A stretch of DNA of 39,416 nucleotides, from contig JAPFDH010000121.1 in assembly GCA_026169045.1 (NCBI GenBank), positions 1 through 39,416 on the forward strand, in the 5' to 3' direction. This document shows positions 25,602 through 34,683 of this stretch, in pieces (position 1 is the stretch's first letter; each line of letters opens with the position of its first letter). The notes below the pieces were generated by a model. That model was not told where the DNA came from. It did no database searches and saw only the letters and a program-made list of their open reading frames with translations. Position numbers and translations under genes: made by a program. Origin of the DNA: Lachnospiraceae bacterium (GTDB lineage Bacteria; Bacillota; Clostridia; Lachnospirales; Lachnospiraceae).

Positions 25602-26774
25602 ATGGGGAAGAGTATTAAATTATCCATGCATACAATGATGCTTGGCATAATCGCATTGTGTGTTATTCTTACAGTTACATATGAGGGAACGGGATTATCC
25701 AGTTTACCGATTGCATCTGTCGCAATATATATTTGTTTTGCAGTTGGATTGTTATATACATTTCTAAATAGAACAATAAAACTTCATTGGTCTTATTATG
25801 CACTTTTGTTTTTTGGAATATGTCTATCAGTATCCATGCTGTATTCACCTACAAGCAAAGAAATTCAAGGAATCTATATTTACCGGTTTTGGACTTCCGC
25901 AATATTTTTTTTCCTTGTATGTAATGTGGTAAGAGCACGCCGAGATATTAATGTGCTTTTAATGAGTATAGTTGTGTCTGGAGTAGTATTGTCTATTACA
26001 GTTTATGCAGAATATGGTATATCAAATCTTTTTGCTTTAGAAGGAAGATTGATTTTCGGCGATATTAATATGCTTGCAGGATATTGTGCGTTTTCAATCG
26101 TGACAGCATTTGCTTATTGTATATCATATCAAGAGAAACGTATTTTAGCTATTATTGCAATAGTTACCTGTATCCCTATGGTAATGTTTTCCGGATCCAG
26201 AAAGGCAGTTATACTAATTACTGTTGGAATAATTACATTTCTTTTTATGTATGGAAATAATAAAGCGTTATTAAAAAAAATATTCATTGCTGCAATTTTG
26301 ATTGGATTGTTAATAATTCTTATTGAGAGAGTCCCTGCGTTTAATGGAATTAGAGTACATTTTGAAGAAATGTTTAATCTTTTCTCTGGTGGAGATGATT
26401 TGAATGTAGGAGACCAAAATCGTATTAACTTTATTGAGGATGGTCTGGTTGCATTTTTAGAAAGCCCCATTTGTGGGAAAGGATTTGTCAGTTCTTATTA
26501 TTATTTGGGAGCATATACTCATTGCAACTTTGTTGAGTTGCTTATGAATAATGGAATTTTGGGATTTGCTTCGTATTATTTTATACGTTTAAAAATTATA
26601 AAAGATTGTGCAAAGATTAAGGTCAAAGACAATTTTTATTTTATATTGTGTTTGACATTTTCGGCGATGATGTTATTTAGTGATATTGGAGTTGTAACAT
26701 TTTATAATAGATATTATATGGTAATCACAGCGATATGCATAAAGATACTTGACGTTGAAAGAAATAACAAATAA
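25602..26774 (+). CDS. wzy: Wzy-type polysaccharide polymerase (O-antigen ligase family)
   Basis: The 390-residue product is almost wholly made of membrane segments, about 10-11, separated by short loops, with one large extracytoplasmic loop near residues 240-305 (VPAFNGIRVHFEEMFNLFSG, then NRINFIEDGLVAF and ICGKGFVSSYYYLGAYTHC). The loop pattern GxG...H.N is that of Wzy_C polymerases and ligases, which join repeat units outside the membrane. It stands in a Wzx/Wzy locus, with a flippase at 37.4 kb and Wzz at 13.6 kb, so polymerase is the better call than ligase. The gene is more AT-rich than its neighbours, as is common for wzy. Confidence 0.85.
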   Translation: MGKSIKLSMHTMMLGIIALCVILTVTYEGTGLSSLPIASVAIYICFAVGLLYTFLNRTIKLHWSYYALLFFGICLSVSMLYSPTSKEIQGIYIYRFWTSAIFFFLVCNVVRARRDINVLLMSIVVSGVVLSITVYAEYGISNLFALEGRLIFGDINMLAGYCAFSIVTAFAYCISYQEKRILAIIAIVTCIPMVMFSGSRKAVILITVGIITFLFMYGNNKALLKKIFIAAILIGLLIILIERVPAFNGIRVHFEEMFNLFSGGDDLNVGDQNRINFIEDGLVAFLESPICGKGFVSSYYYLGAYTHCNFVELLMNNGILGFASYYFIRLKIIKDCAKIKVKDNFYFILCLTFSAMMLFSDIGVVTFYNRYYMVITAICIKILDVERNNK

Positions 26775-26785
26775 GAGGTGAAGCT

Positions 26786-27340
26786 ATGAACAAAATGCAT
26801 TTAGAAAAAAGGCTTCTATGCTTAATGAATAAATTACGCTTTCCATTCCTATATCTAATAAGCTTTGGTAAAGTTAAAGCTATTGGTTCGCAATATAGTT
26901 GTATGAAAACAAAATTTAAAACTTATGAAGGAATGATATATATGGGTGAGGGGTGTCATATTGAAAATGGGACACTCATTCAAGCAAGTAATGGCACAAT
27001 AGAACTTGAGGGTAGTATATATATTAACAGAAATTGCACAGTTGTTGCTCATAATAATATTCATATTGGAAAAGGAACAACTATAGGGCCGAATGTGTGT
27101 ATTTATGACCATGACCACAATTATAGAAAAACAGGGAGCTATCTTTTATCAGCACCTGTTGTGATTGGAAAAAATGTGTGGATTGGTGCCGGTTGTATTA
27201 TTTTGCGAGGAAGTGTGATTGGTGATAATTGTGTCGTAGGTGCAGGTTCCGTAATTAAAGGCGAATATCCAATGAATACGTTACTCATATCAAAACGTGA
27301 AATAGAAATCAAAGATATCCCCAAGGAAATTAAACAATGA
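26786..27340 (+). CDS. Hexapeptide-repeat O-acyltransferase
   Basis: A left-handed beta-helix protein of 184 residues of the maltose/galactoside acetyltransferase group. Hexapeptide turns run from about residue 50 (IYMGEGCHIENGTLIQASNG), the catalytic histidine region is CIYDHDHNYRKTG, and the C-terminal coils read VVIGKNVWIGAGCIILRGSV and GDNCVVGAGSVI. It follows the polymerase by 12 bases with GAGGTG. Its stop codon overlaps the ATG of a broken copy of the capE start. It probably acetylates a sugar of the repeat unit. Confidence 0.85.
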   Translation: MNKMHLEKRLLCLMNKLRFPFLYLISFGKVKAIGSQYSCMKTKFKTYEGMIYMGEGCHIENGTLIQASNGTIELEGSIYINRNCTVVAHNNIHIGKGTTIGPNVCIYDHDHNYRKTGSYLLSAPVVIGKNVWIGAGCIILRGSVIGDNCVVGAGSVIKGEYPMNTLLISKREIEIKDIPKEIKQ

Positions 27341-27372
27341 GCCTTTTTACGAATAAAACTCTTTATATCACC
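27337..27372 (+). pseudogene. 5' fragment of a capE-like gene
   Basis: ATG 27337 overlaps the acyltransferase stop as ATGA and begins MSLFTNKTLYIT, nearly the same as the start of capE at 30550 (MSLFTNKTLLIT). About 36 bases match with five or six differences, and then the sequence changes to unrelated DNA. This is the stub of a capE gene that was cut here, or of a copy made when the transposon scar to its right was formed. Confidence 0.75.
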
Positions 27373-27564
27373 TATTGTCAGATGCCCTATTGTTGGAGAC
27401 ACAAATTGCACTTTGATTTCGGTGTTTCTGCCTTCCCGACTGCGCAATCATGTGGGTGAGCGCATATTGTCGTAGCCTTGTTTGAAAGGCAGGCTTTTTT
27501 AACTGCTTTTGAAATAAGGCCATGACAATGGTCACAGCCTTTATAAATATGATTTAAAACTTCA

Positions 27565-28235
27565 TCAATAAAGTCCTTGTTTGTCGACCGCAGCCCGGAT
27601 GGTTTCGGTATTAATCAATTTCCTGGTCTGTTGAGAGCCAAGGGTCAGGGCGTCTGTCATTAGGTTATCAATTGACGAGGATTTTTGGGGTAAAGTTATG
27701 CACAGCAGTAAGGGCTGCAGTATCAGTAATGGATGCCGAAGAGCCTGCCAGCTGGAGTTTATGCAGGATATGTTTTGAAACTTCGCTATCGGATAGTTCA
27801 GCATAGTCGTAATGAACCATGATGTGCTTGCGAAGGGGTATTATTAAAGTGGGGTTCTCTACATAGAACTAGCGTAAAACAGTTCGTGGAATCATAGTCG
27901 TAGTTCATTAATATCTTGGCATCATTGAGAATGTCGGTGCCTAGGTATTGTGTCTCATCAATGGCAAGGAGCAGTGACTGATGTTTTCTTTATACAGATA
28001 ATAAATCTGTTCTTGAATGGCACAGAGTTGTTTGTAGAAATCAGCAGCACTGAATGTGGAGAGACAGAGGTATTCCATGTGGAAGAGGCTTGGATTTAAA
28101 CTGAAAACAAAATAATGCAGACAGAAATTTTTTCACATATCGGGTCTGGCAGTAAAAACTCCGATACTGCGGATATCTTTAAGATAATTCGGATGGTCCG
28201 TCTTACGGATAGGGATATGGTGTTGTAGGAGTGTA
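27565..28235 (-). pseudogene. ExeA/TniB-like AAA ATPase of a decayed transposon
   Basis: Read on the minus strand, this is the second gene of a two-gene transposon. The Walker A loop is wrecked (GVFTARPDM, then a stop, where PGVGKT is expected). Further on, EYLCLSTFSAADFYKQL, LLLAIDETQYL (Walker B) and ILNDAKILMNYDYDSTNCFT are well kept. The C-terminal part, DALTLGSQQTRKLINTETIR, ends at 27565. Stops and frameshifts occur throughout. Such ATPases choose targets or activate the partner integrase. Confidence 0.75.
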
Positions 28236-28261
28236 TGTAATAATGGAATTCATATTCGGTG

Positions 28262-29042
28262 TGTAAAGCTACTGTTCCTTTAAGATGCAGAAATGGCGTT
28301 CTACTTTACCCTTGTTGGTTACGTTCTGTATTTTCATATGTATATAGAAGGAAGCCAGGTGATACACAGATCATGGAAATGCGTCTATTTGAGCAGCTGT
28401 TATCCATGTACGGTTTATCGGGGATACCATGGGCAATAGCACATTTTAAAACTTTCTGGAAGTTAGCGGCATTGTCATTCTAAAATAGCTTTCCGCCAAC
28501 CAGAAGTTGGGAATGGTCGAAGATGATCATGATGACATACACCTTGCGGGATTTGTCATCTTCCGTGATGTAGGGACGATAGCAAATGTCTGCTTGCTAG
28601 ATTTTTCAAACTCATCCTTCTTATAGGCTTTCCGATCCTTTAAATTCGGATCACTGACCGTCCTGTGGATAAAGGAATTTTACATTAAAGAAGTCACGGA
28701 TCTGTGGTGTATTCATGCGGGTGAAATTCTGCTTGAGATGGTAGATTTCATTGATAGTTTCATCGTTAAGTGTTCGGGAAACGTCTTTGTCTGACTTGCC
28801 CTTTGGCATGAAGGCATCCAGAACGCCAATGGTGTACTGGGATTTTTGTTTCTCCAGTGTCTTGTAGCCTGTAGGTAACGGACGAACCGTTAGGCAGGAT
28901 AAGAGGTTTTGTGGTAACACGCTGATAATAAGCGTTAGTTAAGACATCAGGATAAAGCCCATGGACCACGGAGGCGATGAGTGCGAAGGGGAACTGAGCC
29001 ACTTCAGCGTTGCGTTTGGTCTGTTCGATGGATGCATCTTTT
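28262..29042 (-). pseudogene. DDE integrase (IS481/rve type) of the same decayed transposon
   Basis: On the minus strand the protein runs from DASIEQTKRNAEVAQFPF through LIASVVHGLYPDVLTNAYYQ, a helix-turn-helix (SRTLNDETINEIYHLKQNF), and the integrase core: YITEDDKSRKVYVIMIIFDH (first Asp), HGIPDKPYMDN (second Asp), and KGKVERHFCILKEQ (Glu), where a stop ends it at about 28262. The pieces lie in different frames and some linking parts are absent. With the ATPase, it makes up the core of a scar of about 1.5 kb. The exact transposon ends are not clear; one may lie near 27365 and the other near 29100. Confidence 0.78.
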
Positions 29043-29976
29043 TGTATAGATAAATTCTCCTTATTCGTTTTGCTTCGTCATTGGGAAATTGAAAAAGGAA
29101 CCCCATACTCTTGTCATATGGTTAGAAAAGAAAGATATTAGGAGAAGAAATCGTGTCTGGTATTGCGTGTTTTTTGGGACTGGTTAAGACAGGATTTTGG
29201 TGGAATTGCAGGAACATGTGGGCGCGAGCCTAATGAAATTCATGGAAAAGGCAGAATAAGAGTCCAACCAGATGAGCTGTCTGAGAAAACGGAGTTATCC
29301 GCTTCGGAAGCATCCAGTATGTCAAGTCACTGCTCTTTATGGGACATCAATAAAGCCAGCTATTTACGGAATAGCTTTTCTGAGCCATCAAAGCGCGCGT
29401 AGAGCTGTTCGATAGTATGAAGCCCGGCAAAGTATTACACGCAAGATGCAGAGATTATCTTTCGGCCTTTTGTTGGTTTAGAAGTTAATGATGGATTTAT
29501 CGTAGTAATTGTGAATGTGGCAGTTGCCAGTGCTTCTATAGATGTAGCAGTTTTGCAGATGAGGATGAAATTGCGTTATATAGAAGTCAAAAAGAGATTT
29601 TGATGAAGTTTTTATACGAATTAGCTTGCATAATAGTAAGTTTTTTCTTATCATAGTAGTTGCATAGTGACTGTTAATATGTTAAGTCATAATAATTAGA
29701 ACTTAGAACCTGCTTACGACGCTTGGTGTGTGAGAAAAAAAACGAACTGTGGTAGGGGCTGTTCTTTCTCTTTTTGTTTTTAGTCGCAAAACGGTTTATA
29801 AGGGAATCGGAAAGAATGGTCAATAGGACAGAAAAATTCGCCGTAATTCACAAGCACGTTAGGATAGACAATATAGGGGAGATGCCTAATCTGATCTGCA
29901 GTAAAACTACCGTAGGTTGGAGCTATAATTTGATGTGTGACAACCTATAAAGTGTAATAGTGAGAAACATAATAAC
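29043..29976. other. Gene-poor scar right of the transposon remnant
   Basis: No intact gene is visible. Short coding-like runs occur, for example a frame giving DEDEIALYRSQKEILMKFLY near 29560 and one giving NRTEKFAVIHKHVRIDNIGE near 29825, both without a start or ribosome binding site. They are probably remains of capsule genes lost when the transposon entered. A 79-codon frame at 29163-29402 has no credible start or composition. Confidence 0.45.
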
Positions 29977-30486
29977 ATGAAAAGGTATAAGTATATTAAA
30001 TGCTTGTGGATGAAGAGAAATCCTCTCGAATATGCTAACAAAATAGGTGTAACATTAGGAAAAGGAATAAAGCTAATCGATAATCTAAGTTGGGGTTCAG
30101 AGTCTTACCTAACAGAAATTGGAGAGGATTGTTTATTATCAGGTGGGGTAACATTTATCAATCGTGACCGAAGTATCCGCTTTTTTCAGTACATTGGCAA
30201 AGGGAAAGCTTTGCACAAGTTTGGGCGGATCAGAGTTGGAAACAATTGTTTTATTGGATCTAGGTCTATGATATTACCTGGAGTGGTTATGGGAAATAAT
30301 GTAATCATTGCAGGGAGGGGGGGGTGGCAACCAAAAATATTCTTGATAATGAAATATAAGTGGTAATCCAGCATACTTTATTTCGAATATTGATAACTAT
30401 TATAATAAATGTGAAAAAATTGTCTTTATGCTATGGATGAAGAAATGTATGAGCATTTAAAGGAAACATTGCTTGAGCGATTTTGA
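29977..30486 (+). pseudogene. Hexapeptide acyltransferase with frameshift at a G8 run
   Basis: The gene begins MKRYKYIKCLWMKRNPLEYA at ATG 29977 and gives the start and first beta-helix coils of an acetyltransferase (GVTLGKGIKLIDNLSWGS, then ITFINRD-like histidine region replaced by VTFINRDRS, and VGNNCFIGSRSMILPGVVMG). At 30317-30324 a run of eight G shifts the frame; nine G would continue with VATKNILDNEI. A second frameshift near 30360 is needed to reach GNPAYFISNIDNYYNKCEKI and the end MDEEMYEHLKETLLERF at 30486. Two separate lesions point to decay rather than a switch. Confidence 0.75.
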
Positions 30487-30549
30487 AATATGCATATGTA
30501 GATAGTAATTATTCATTAATACAATAAATATTGAAAGAAGGATAAAGAA

Positions 30550-31590
30550 ATGAGTCTTTTTACAAATAAAACCCTTTTAATCACCGGTGGAACCGGTAGC
30601 TTTGGTAACGCTGTCCTTAATCGGTTTTTAAAGACCGACATCGGGGAAATACGTATTTTCTCTCGTGATGAAAAGAAGCAGGATGATATGCGACACGAGT
30701 TCCAGGTAAAGATGCCGGAAGTAGCTGATAAGATTAGCTTCTATATTGGCGATGTACGTGATCTTGCTTCTGTAAAGAATGCTATGCACGGCGTTGATTA
30801 CATATTCCATGCCGCAGCTTTGAAGCAAGTTCCGTCCTGCGAGTTTTTTCCGATAGAAGCGGTCAAGACCAATGTCCTCGGCACAGAGAATGTTCTGACA
30901 GCTGCCATCGAAGCAGGCGTCAAGAATGTTGTTTGTCTTTCTACCGATAAGGCAGCATACCCTGTAAATGCTATGGGAACTTCCAAAGCTATGATGGAAA
31001 AAGTTATTGTAGCAAAAGCTCGGACAACCTTTACCACCAAGATCTGCTGTACTCGCTACGGTAATGTTATGTGTTCCCGTGGTTCAGTTATTCCTCTTTG
31101 GATTGACCAGATTAGAAACGGTAATCCTATCACTCTTACTGAACCAACTATGACCCGTTTTATAATGTCGCTTGACGAGGCAGTTGATTTGGTTCTCTTT
31201 GCCTTCGAGCATGGTGAATCTGGTGATATTCTCGTTCAGAAAGCACCCGCCTGCACTATTCAGACCCAGGCTGAAGCAGTCTGTGAGTTGTTTGGTGGCA
31301 GGAAGGAAGACATTAAGGTTATCGGTATCCGTCATGGTGAAAAGATGTATGAAACACTTCTTACAAACGAGGAATGTGCCCATGCTATTGATCTGGGTAA
31401 TTTCTATCGTGTACCTTGTGACAAGCGTGGTTTGAACTATGACAAGTATTTTAATAAGGGTGATACTGAACGAAATACTCTTACTGAATTCAACTCAAAC
31501 AATACACAGCTTTTGACTGTAGAGCAGACAAAGGATAAGATAGCTTCTCTTACATATATCCAGGAAGAATTGGAAAAAGATAATAAGTAA
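30550..31590 (+). CDS. capE: UDP-GlcNAc 4,6-dehydratase/5-epimerase CapE (FnlA)
   Basis: CapE carries out the first step of UDP-N-acetyl-L-fucosamine synthesis: it dehydrates UDP-GlcNAc at C4/C6 and inverts C5. The 346-residue SDR protein has the cofactor loop TGGTGSFGNAVL (residues 12-23), FHAAALKQVP, and the catalytic stretch STDKAAYPVNAMGTSKAMME, which has Met in place of the usual Tyr as expected in this family. Later come RYGNVMCSRGSVIP and PTMTRFIMSLDEAVDLV. GAAGGA lies 7 bases before the ATG. The partners capG and capF lie downstream, split from it by one pseudogene. Confidence 0.93.
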   Translation: MSLFTNKTLLITGGTGSFGNAVLNRFLKTDIGEIRIFSRDEKKQDDMRHEFQVKMPEVADKISFYIGDVRDLASVKNAMHGVDYIFHAAALKQVPSCEFFPIEAVKTNVLGTENVLTAAIEAGVKNVVCLSTDKAAYPVNAMGTSKAMMEKVIVAKARTTFTTKICCTRYGNVMCSRGSVIPLWIDQIRNGNPITLTEPTMTRFIMSLDEAVDLVLFAFEHGESGDILVQKAPACTIQTQAEAVCELFGGRKEDIKVIGIRHGEKMYETLLTNEECAHAIDLGNFYRVPCDKRGLNYDKYFNKGDTERNTLTEFNSNNTQLLTVEQTKDKIASLTYIQEELEKDNK

Positions 31591-31631
31591 TCTAATGCCA
31601 ATAGATAGCTGGATATTTATGAGGTGATGGA

Positions 31632-32150
31632 ATGAAGTTAATTATTATAGGCACTGGTGGCTATGGTCGGATTGTGGCTGAGATTGCTCGATAAAGCAGT
31701 TGTTGTTCTGATATATTGTTTTTGGAGATCAATTCGACTGCTAAAGATGTCGTTGGAAAATGCTCGAAATACATCAATTTCATAGACTCTAATACTGAGA
31801 TTTATACGGTTTTCAGTGATGATGAAGTGAGACTTCATTGGATAAAAAGATTGAGTCCGCTGGTGGCACAGTTCCAACACTCATTCATATGACTGTCTAC
31901 GTGAACCCAGAAGCCCATTGACAATGATCCAGTTGTTTTATCCAAAGCAGTTATCAATACGGGAGTAACTGTGAAGTGAGGCTGTATTGTTAACTGTGGT
32001 GCTATCATTGATTATGGTGGTGTGATCAAAAAAGGTGTTCACATCTGCCTCAGAGCGATTATCAAAGCAGAAAATCAGATACCCCAATTTATGAAAGTTG
32101 AAGCCGGAATTGTTATAGAGAATAGAACCTATTTACTGAAGGAGGAATGA
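31632..32150 (+). pseudogene. PglD/NeuD-type sugar acetyltransferase, decayed
   Basis: ATG 31632, after GAGGTGATGG, starts MKLIIIGTGGYGRIVAEIAR, the Rossmann-like N-terminus of PglD/NeuD proteins, and then meets stops. The middle survives in pieces (STAKDVVGKCSKYINFIDSN), and the beta-helix end is clear: VVLSKAVINTGVTVK, CIVNCGAIIDYGGVIKKGVH, ICLRAIIKAENQIP, and VIENRTYLLKEE just before TGA 32150. Several nonsense and frameshift changes are needed to read it through. It would have N-acetylated an amino sugar; the GNAT at 19820 may now serve alone. Confidence 0.82.
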
Positions 32151-32156
32151 ATAACA

Positions 32157-33332
32157 ATGGACTACAATACAATCCAATGGAAAAATAACGGCAAGCTGAA
32201 ACTGCTGATCATTGTGGGTACTCGCCCAGAGATCATCCGTCTTGCAGCCGTTATCAATAAAACTCGTACATATTTTGACACAATTCTTGCTCACACGGGA
32301 CAGAATTACGACTACAACCTCAATGGCGTGTTTTTCAAGGATCTGAAACTTGCCGATCCTGATGTATATTTGAACGCAGTTGGTTCTGACCTTGGCGAGA
32401 CCTGCGGCAACATCATTGCACAGAGCTACAAGCTGATGGTTGCGATCAAGCCGGATGCTGTATTGGTTCTCGGCGATACCAATAGTTGCCTTTCCGTCAT
32501 TGGTGCAAAGCGTCTGCATATACCGATTTTCCACATGGAAGCCGGAAATCGCTGCAAGGACGAGTGTCTGCCTGAAGAAACTAACCGCCGCATCGTGGAC
32601 ATCATCTCCGATGTAAACATGGCGTATTCTGAGCATGCACGCCGCTATCTTGCTGATTGTGGACTTCCCAAGGAGCGTACCTATGTGACAGGTTCTCCTA
32701 TGGCGGAAGTTCTTCACAATAATCTCGCTGAAATTGAAGCATCTGATATTCATGCTCGTCTCGGATTGGAGAAGGGTAAGTATATCCTGCTTTCAGCACA
32801 TCGTGAGGAGAACATTGATACAGAAAAGAACTTTATCAGTTTGTTTACGGCAATCAATAAGATGGCTAAAAAGTATGATATGCCGATTCTGTACTCTTGC
32901 CATCCGAGAAGCCGGAATCGTCTTGCTGCAAGTGGTTTCCAATTGGATGAGCGTGTGATTCAGCACGAACCCCTCGGTTTTCATGAATATAACTGTCTGC
33001 AAATGAATGCGTTTGCTGTCGTATCTGACAGCGGTACACTTCCAGAAGAAAGCTCTTTCTTTACCAGTATTGGACATCCGTTCCCAGCAGTATGTATCCG
33101 CACTTCTACCGAACGTCCTGAAGCATTGGACAAAGCTTGCTTTATATTGTCTGGTATAGATGAAAAGGGACTTCTTCAGTCTGTAGATACCGCTGTGGAG
33201 ATGAACAGAAACGGTGACTACGGTATTCCTGTACCGGATTATATTGAAGAAAATGTGTCCACGAAAGTAGTTAAAATCATCCAGTCTTACACTGGTGTGG
33301 TCAACAAGATGGTTTGGAGAAAAGACCAGTAA
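32157..33332 (+). CDS. capG: UDP-N-acetyl-L-fucosamine-forming 2-epimerase CapG (FnlC)
   Basis: CapG performs the last step to UDP-L-FucNAc, an epimerisation at C2, and belongs to the non-hydrolysing UDP-GlcNAc 2-epimerase (WecB) fold. The 391-residue protein shows IIVGTRPEIIRLAAV, the active-site LVLGDTNSCLS, FHMEAGNRCKDECLPEETNR, LLSAHREENIDTEKN, and SDSGTLPEESSFF. The N-terminus MDYNTIQWKNNGKLKLLIIV is the longer form usual for CapG rather than WecB. GGAGG lies 11 bases before the ATG, within the end of the upstream pseudogene. Confidence 0.92.
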   Translation: MDYNTIQWKNNGKLKLLIIVGTRPEIIRLAAVINKTRTYFDTILAHTGQNYDYNLNGVFFKDLKLADPDVYLNAVGSDLGETCGNIIAQSYKLMVAIKPDAVLVLGDTNSCLSVIGAKRLHIPIFHMEAGNRCKDECLPEETNRRIVDIISDVNMAYSEHARRYLADCGLPKERTYVTGSPMAEVLHNNLAEIEASDIHARLGLEKGKYILLSAHREENIDTEKNFISLFTAINKMAKKYDMPILYSCHPRSRNRLAASGFQLDERVIQHEPLGFHEYNCLQMNAFAVVSDSGTLPEESSFFTSIGHPFPAVCIRTSTERPEALDKACFILSGIDEKGLLQSVDTAVEMNRNGDYGIPVPDYIEENVSTKVVKIIQSYTGVVNKMVWRKDQ

Positions 33333-33374
33333 TTCAAAAAACAAGACGAATAATCCTCAAGGAGTAAAACCAAT

Positions 33375-34571
33375 ATGAATATATTAGTAACAGGTGCAAA
33401 GGGAATGGTGGGAACCGCCCTTGTGAACAATCTGAAGAATATCCGAGATAACAAGAATAGAACAAGACCGAATCTCAAGATTGATGAAATCTACGAGTAT
33501 GATATTGATTCTACCGTGGAGGAACTGGACGCATATTGCAAAAAAGCAGATTTTGTGTTCAACCTTGCTGGTGTAAACCGTCCTGAAAATCCAGAGGATT
33601 TTATGAAGGGCAACTTTGGTTTTGCATCTGATTTGCTCAATAATCTTAAAAAGTATGGTAATAAGGCAACAATTATGCTTTCTTCCTCTATTCAGGCGAC
33701 TCTGGCAGGCCGTTTCGGCAACTCCGAGTATGGCCGTTCCAAGAAAGCTGGAGAAGAGCTGTTCTTTGACTATGCGAAAGAAACTGGTTCAAAGGTTGCC
33801 GTTTATCGCTTCCCGAACTTGATGGGGCATTCCAGACCTAAGTATAATTCTGCTGTATCCACATTTTGCTGGGCAGTTGCTAATGACGAGGAGTTCACAG
33901 TCAGCGACAGAAATGTTGTGCTTGAATTGCTCTACATTGATGATCTTGTAGATGGTATGTATGATTTGCTTGAAGGAAAAGAAGCACACTGCGAATTTGA
34001 CGGCGTTGAAACTGTGTCGGATGAAAACGGACGCTATTGCTATGTTCCTGTTACTCACAAAGTAACCCTTGGTGAAATTGTGGATTTGCTTGCTGAATTC
34101 AAGGAGCAGCCGACTACACTTATGATGCCAAAGATGCCAGAAGGCTCCTTTTCAAAGAAACTTTATAGTTTGTATCTGACTTATCTTCCGACTGACAAGT
34201 TTAAGTATGCCTTGAAAATGAATATAGACGACAGAGGTTCTTTCACCGAACTTGTTCATACAGAAGATTGCGGTCAGGTCAGTATCAACATCAGTCGTCC
34301 CGGTATTACCAAGGGACAGCATTGGCACAACAGCAAGTGGGAACAGTTTATCGTGGTTGCAGGACATGGACTGATTCAGGAGCGCAACATCAACACAGGT
34401 GAGATTGTGGAGTTTGAAGTAAGCGGAGATAAAATCGAAGCGATTCATATGATTCCCGGTTGGACGCATAATATCATCAATCTTAGTGATAACGAAAATC
34501 TCGTCACAGTGATGACCTGCAACGAGATTTTCAATCCAAACAGACCGGATACCTTTTATGAGCCTGTATAA
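33375..34571 (+). CDS. capF: Bifunctional 3-epimerase/reductase CapF (FnlB)
   Basis: CapF performs the middle step of UDP-L-FucNAc synthesis: C3 epimerisation by a C-terminal cupin domain and C4 reduction by the N-terminal SDR domain. Residues 1-250 show the cofactor loop TGAKGMVGTALV, NLAGVNRPENPEDFM, and the YGRSKKAGEE Tyr-Lys catalytic pair. Residues from about 280 form the cupin (NIDDRGSFTELVHTEDCGQV, then GITKGQHWHNSKWEQFIVV with metal-binding histidines). Its length of 398 residues is slightly above that of the Staphylococcus enzyme. It lies 42 bp after capG with AAGGAG. Confidence 0.93.
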   Translation: MNILVTGAKGMVGTALVNNLKNIRDNKNRTRPNLKIDEIYEYDIDSTVEELDAYCKKADFVFNLAGVNRPENPEDFMKGNFGFASDLLNNLKKYGNKATIMLSSSIQATLAGRFGNSEYGRSKKAGEELFFDYAKETGSKVAVYRFPNLMGHSRPKYNSAVSTFCWAVANDEEFTVSDRNVVLELLYIDDLVDGMYDLLEGKEAHCEFDGVETVSDENGRYCYVPVTHKVTLGEIVDLLAEFKEQPTTLMMPKMPEGSFSKKLYSLYLTYLPTDKFKYALKMNIDDRGSFTELVHTEDCGQVSINISRPGITKGQHWHNSKWEQFIVVAGHGLIQERNINTGEIVEFEVSGDKIEAIHMIPGWTHNIINLSDNENLVTVMTCNEIFNPNRPDTFYEPV

Positions 34572-34683
34572 AAGAATCAACCTTATTCATAGGTCAATGT
34601 TGTAGATTGGATATTGTTGATAAATATGCGTTGGGATAAAAATGACTTGTTAATCAATTTAAATATTCAAGAGGTATAGGTAT

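Noticed and set aside
29163-29402. 79-residue plus-strand gene
   Set aside because: No ribosome binding site, no recognisable motif, and composition unlike neighbouring genes; it lies within a scar.
30317-30324. Active phase variation of the acetyltransferase
   Set aside because: Even with a corrected G run, a second frameshift near 30360 still breaks the protein.
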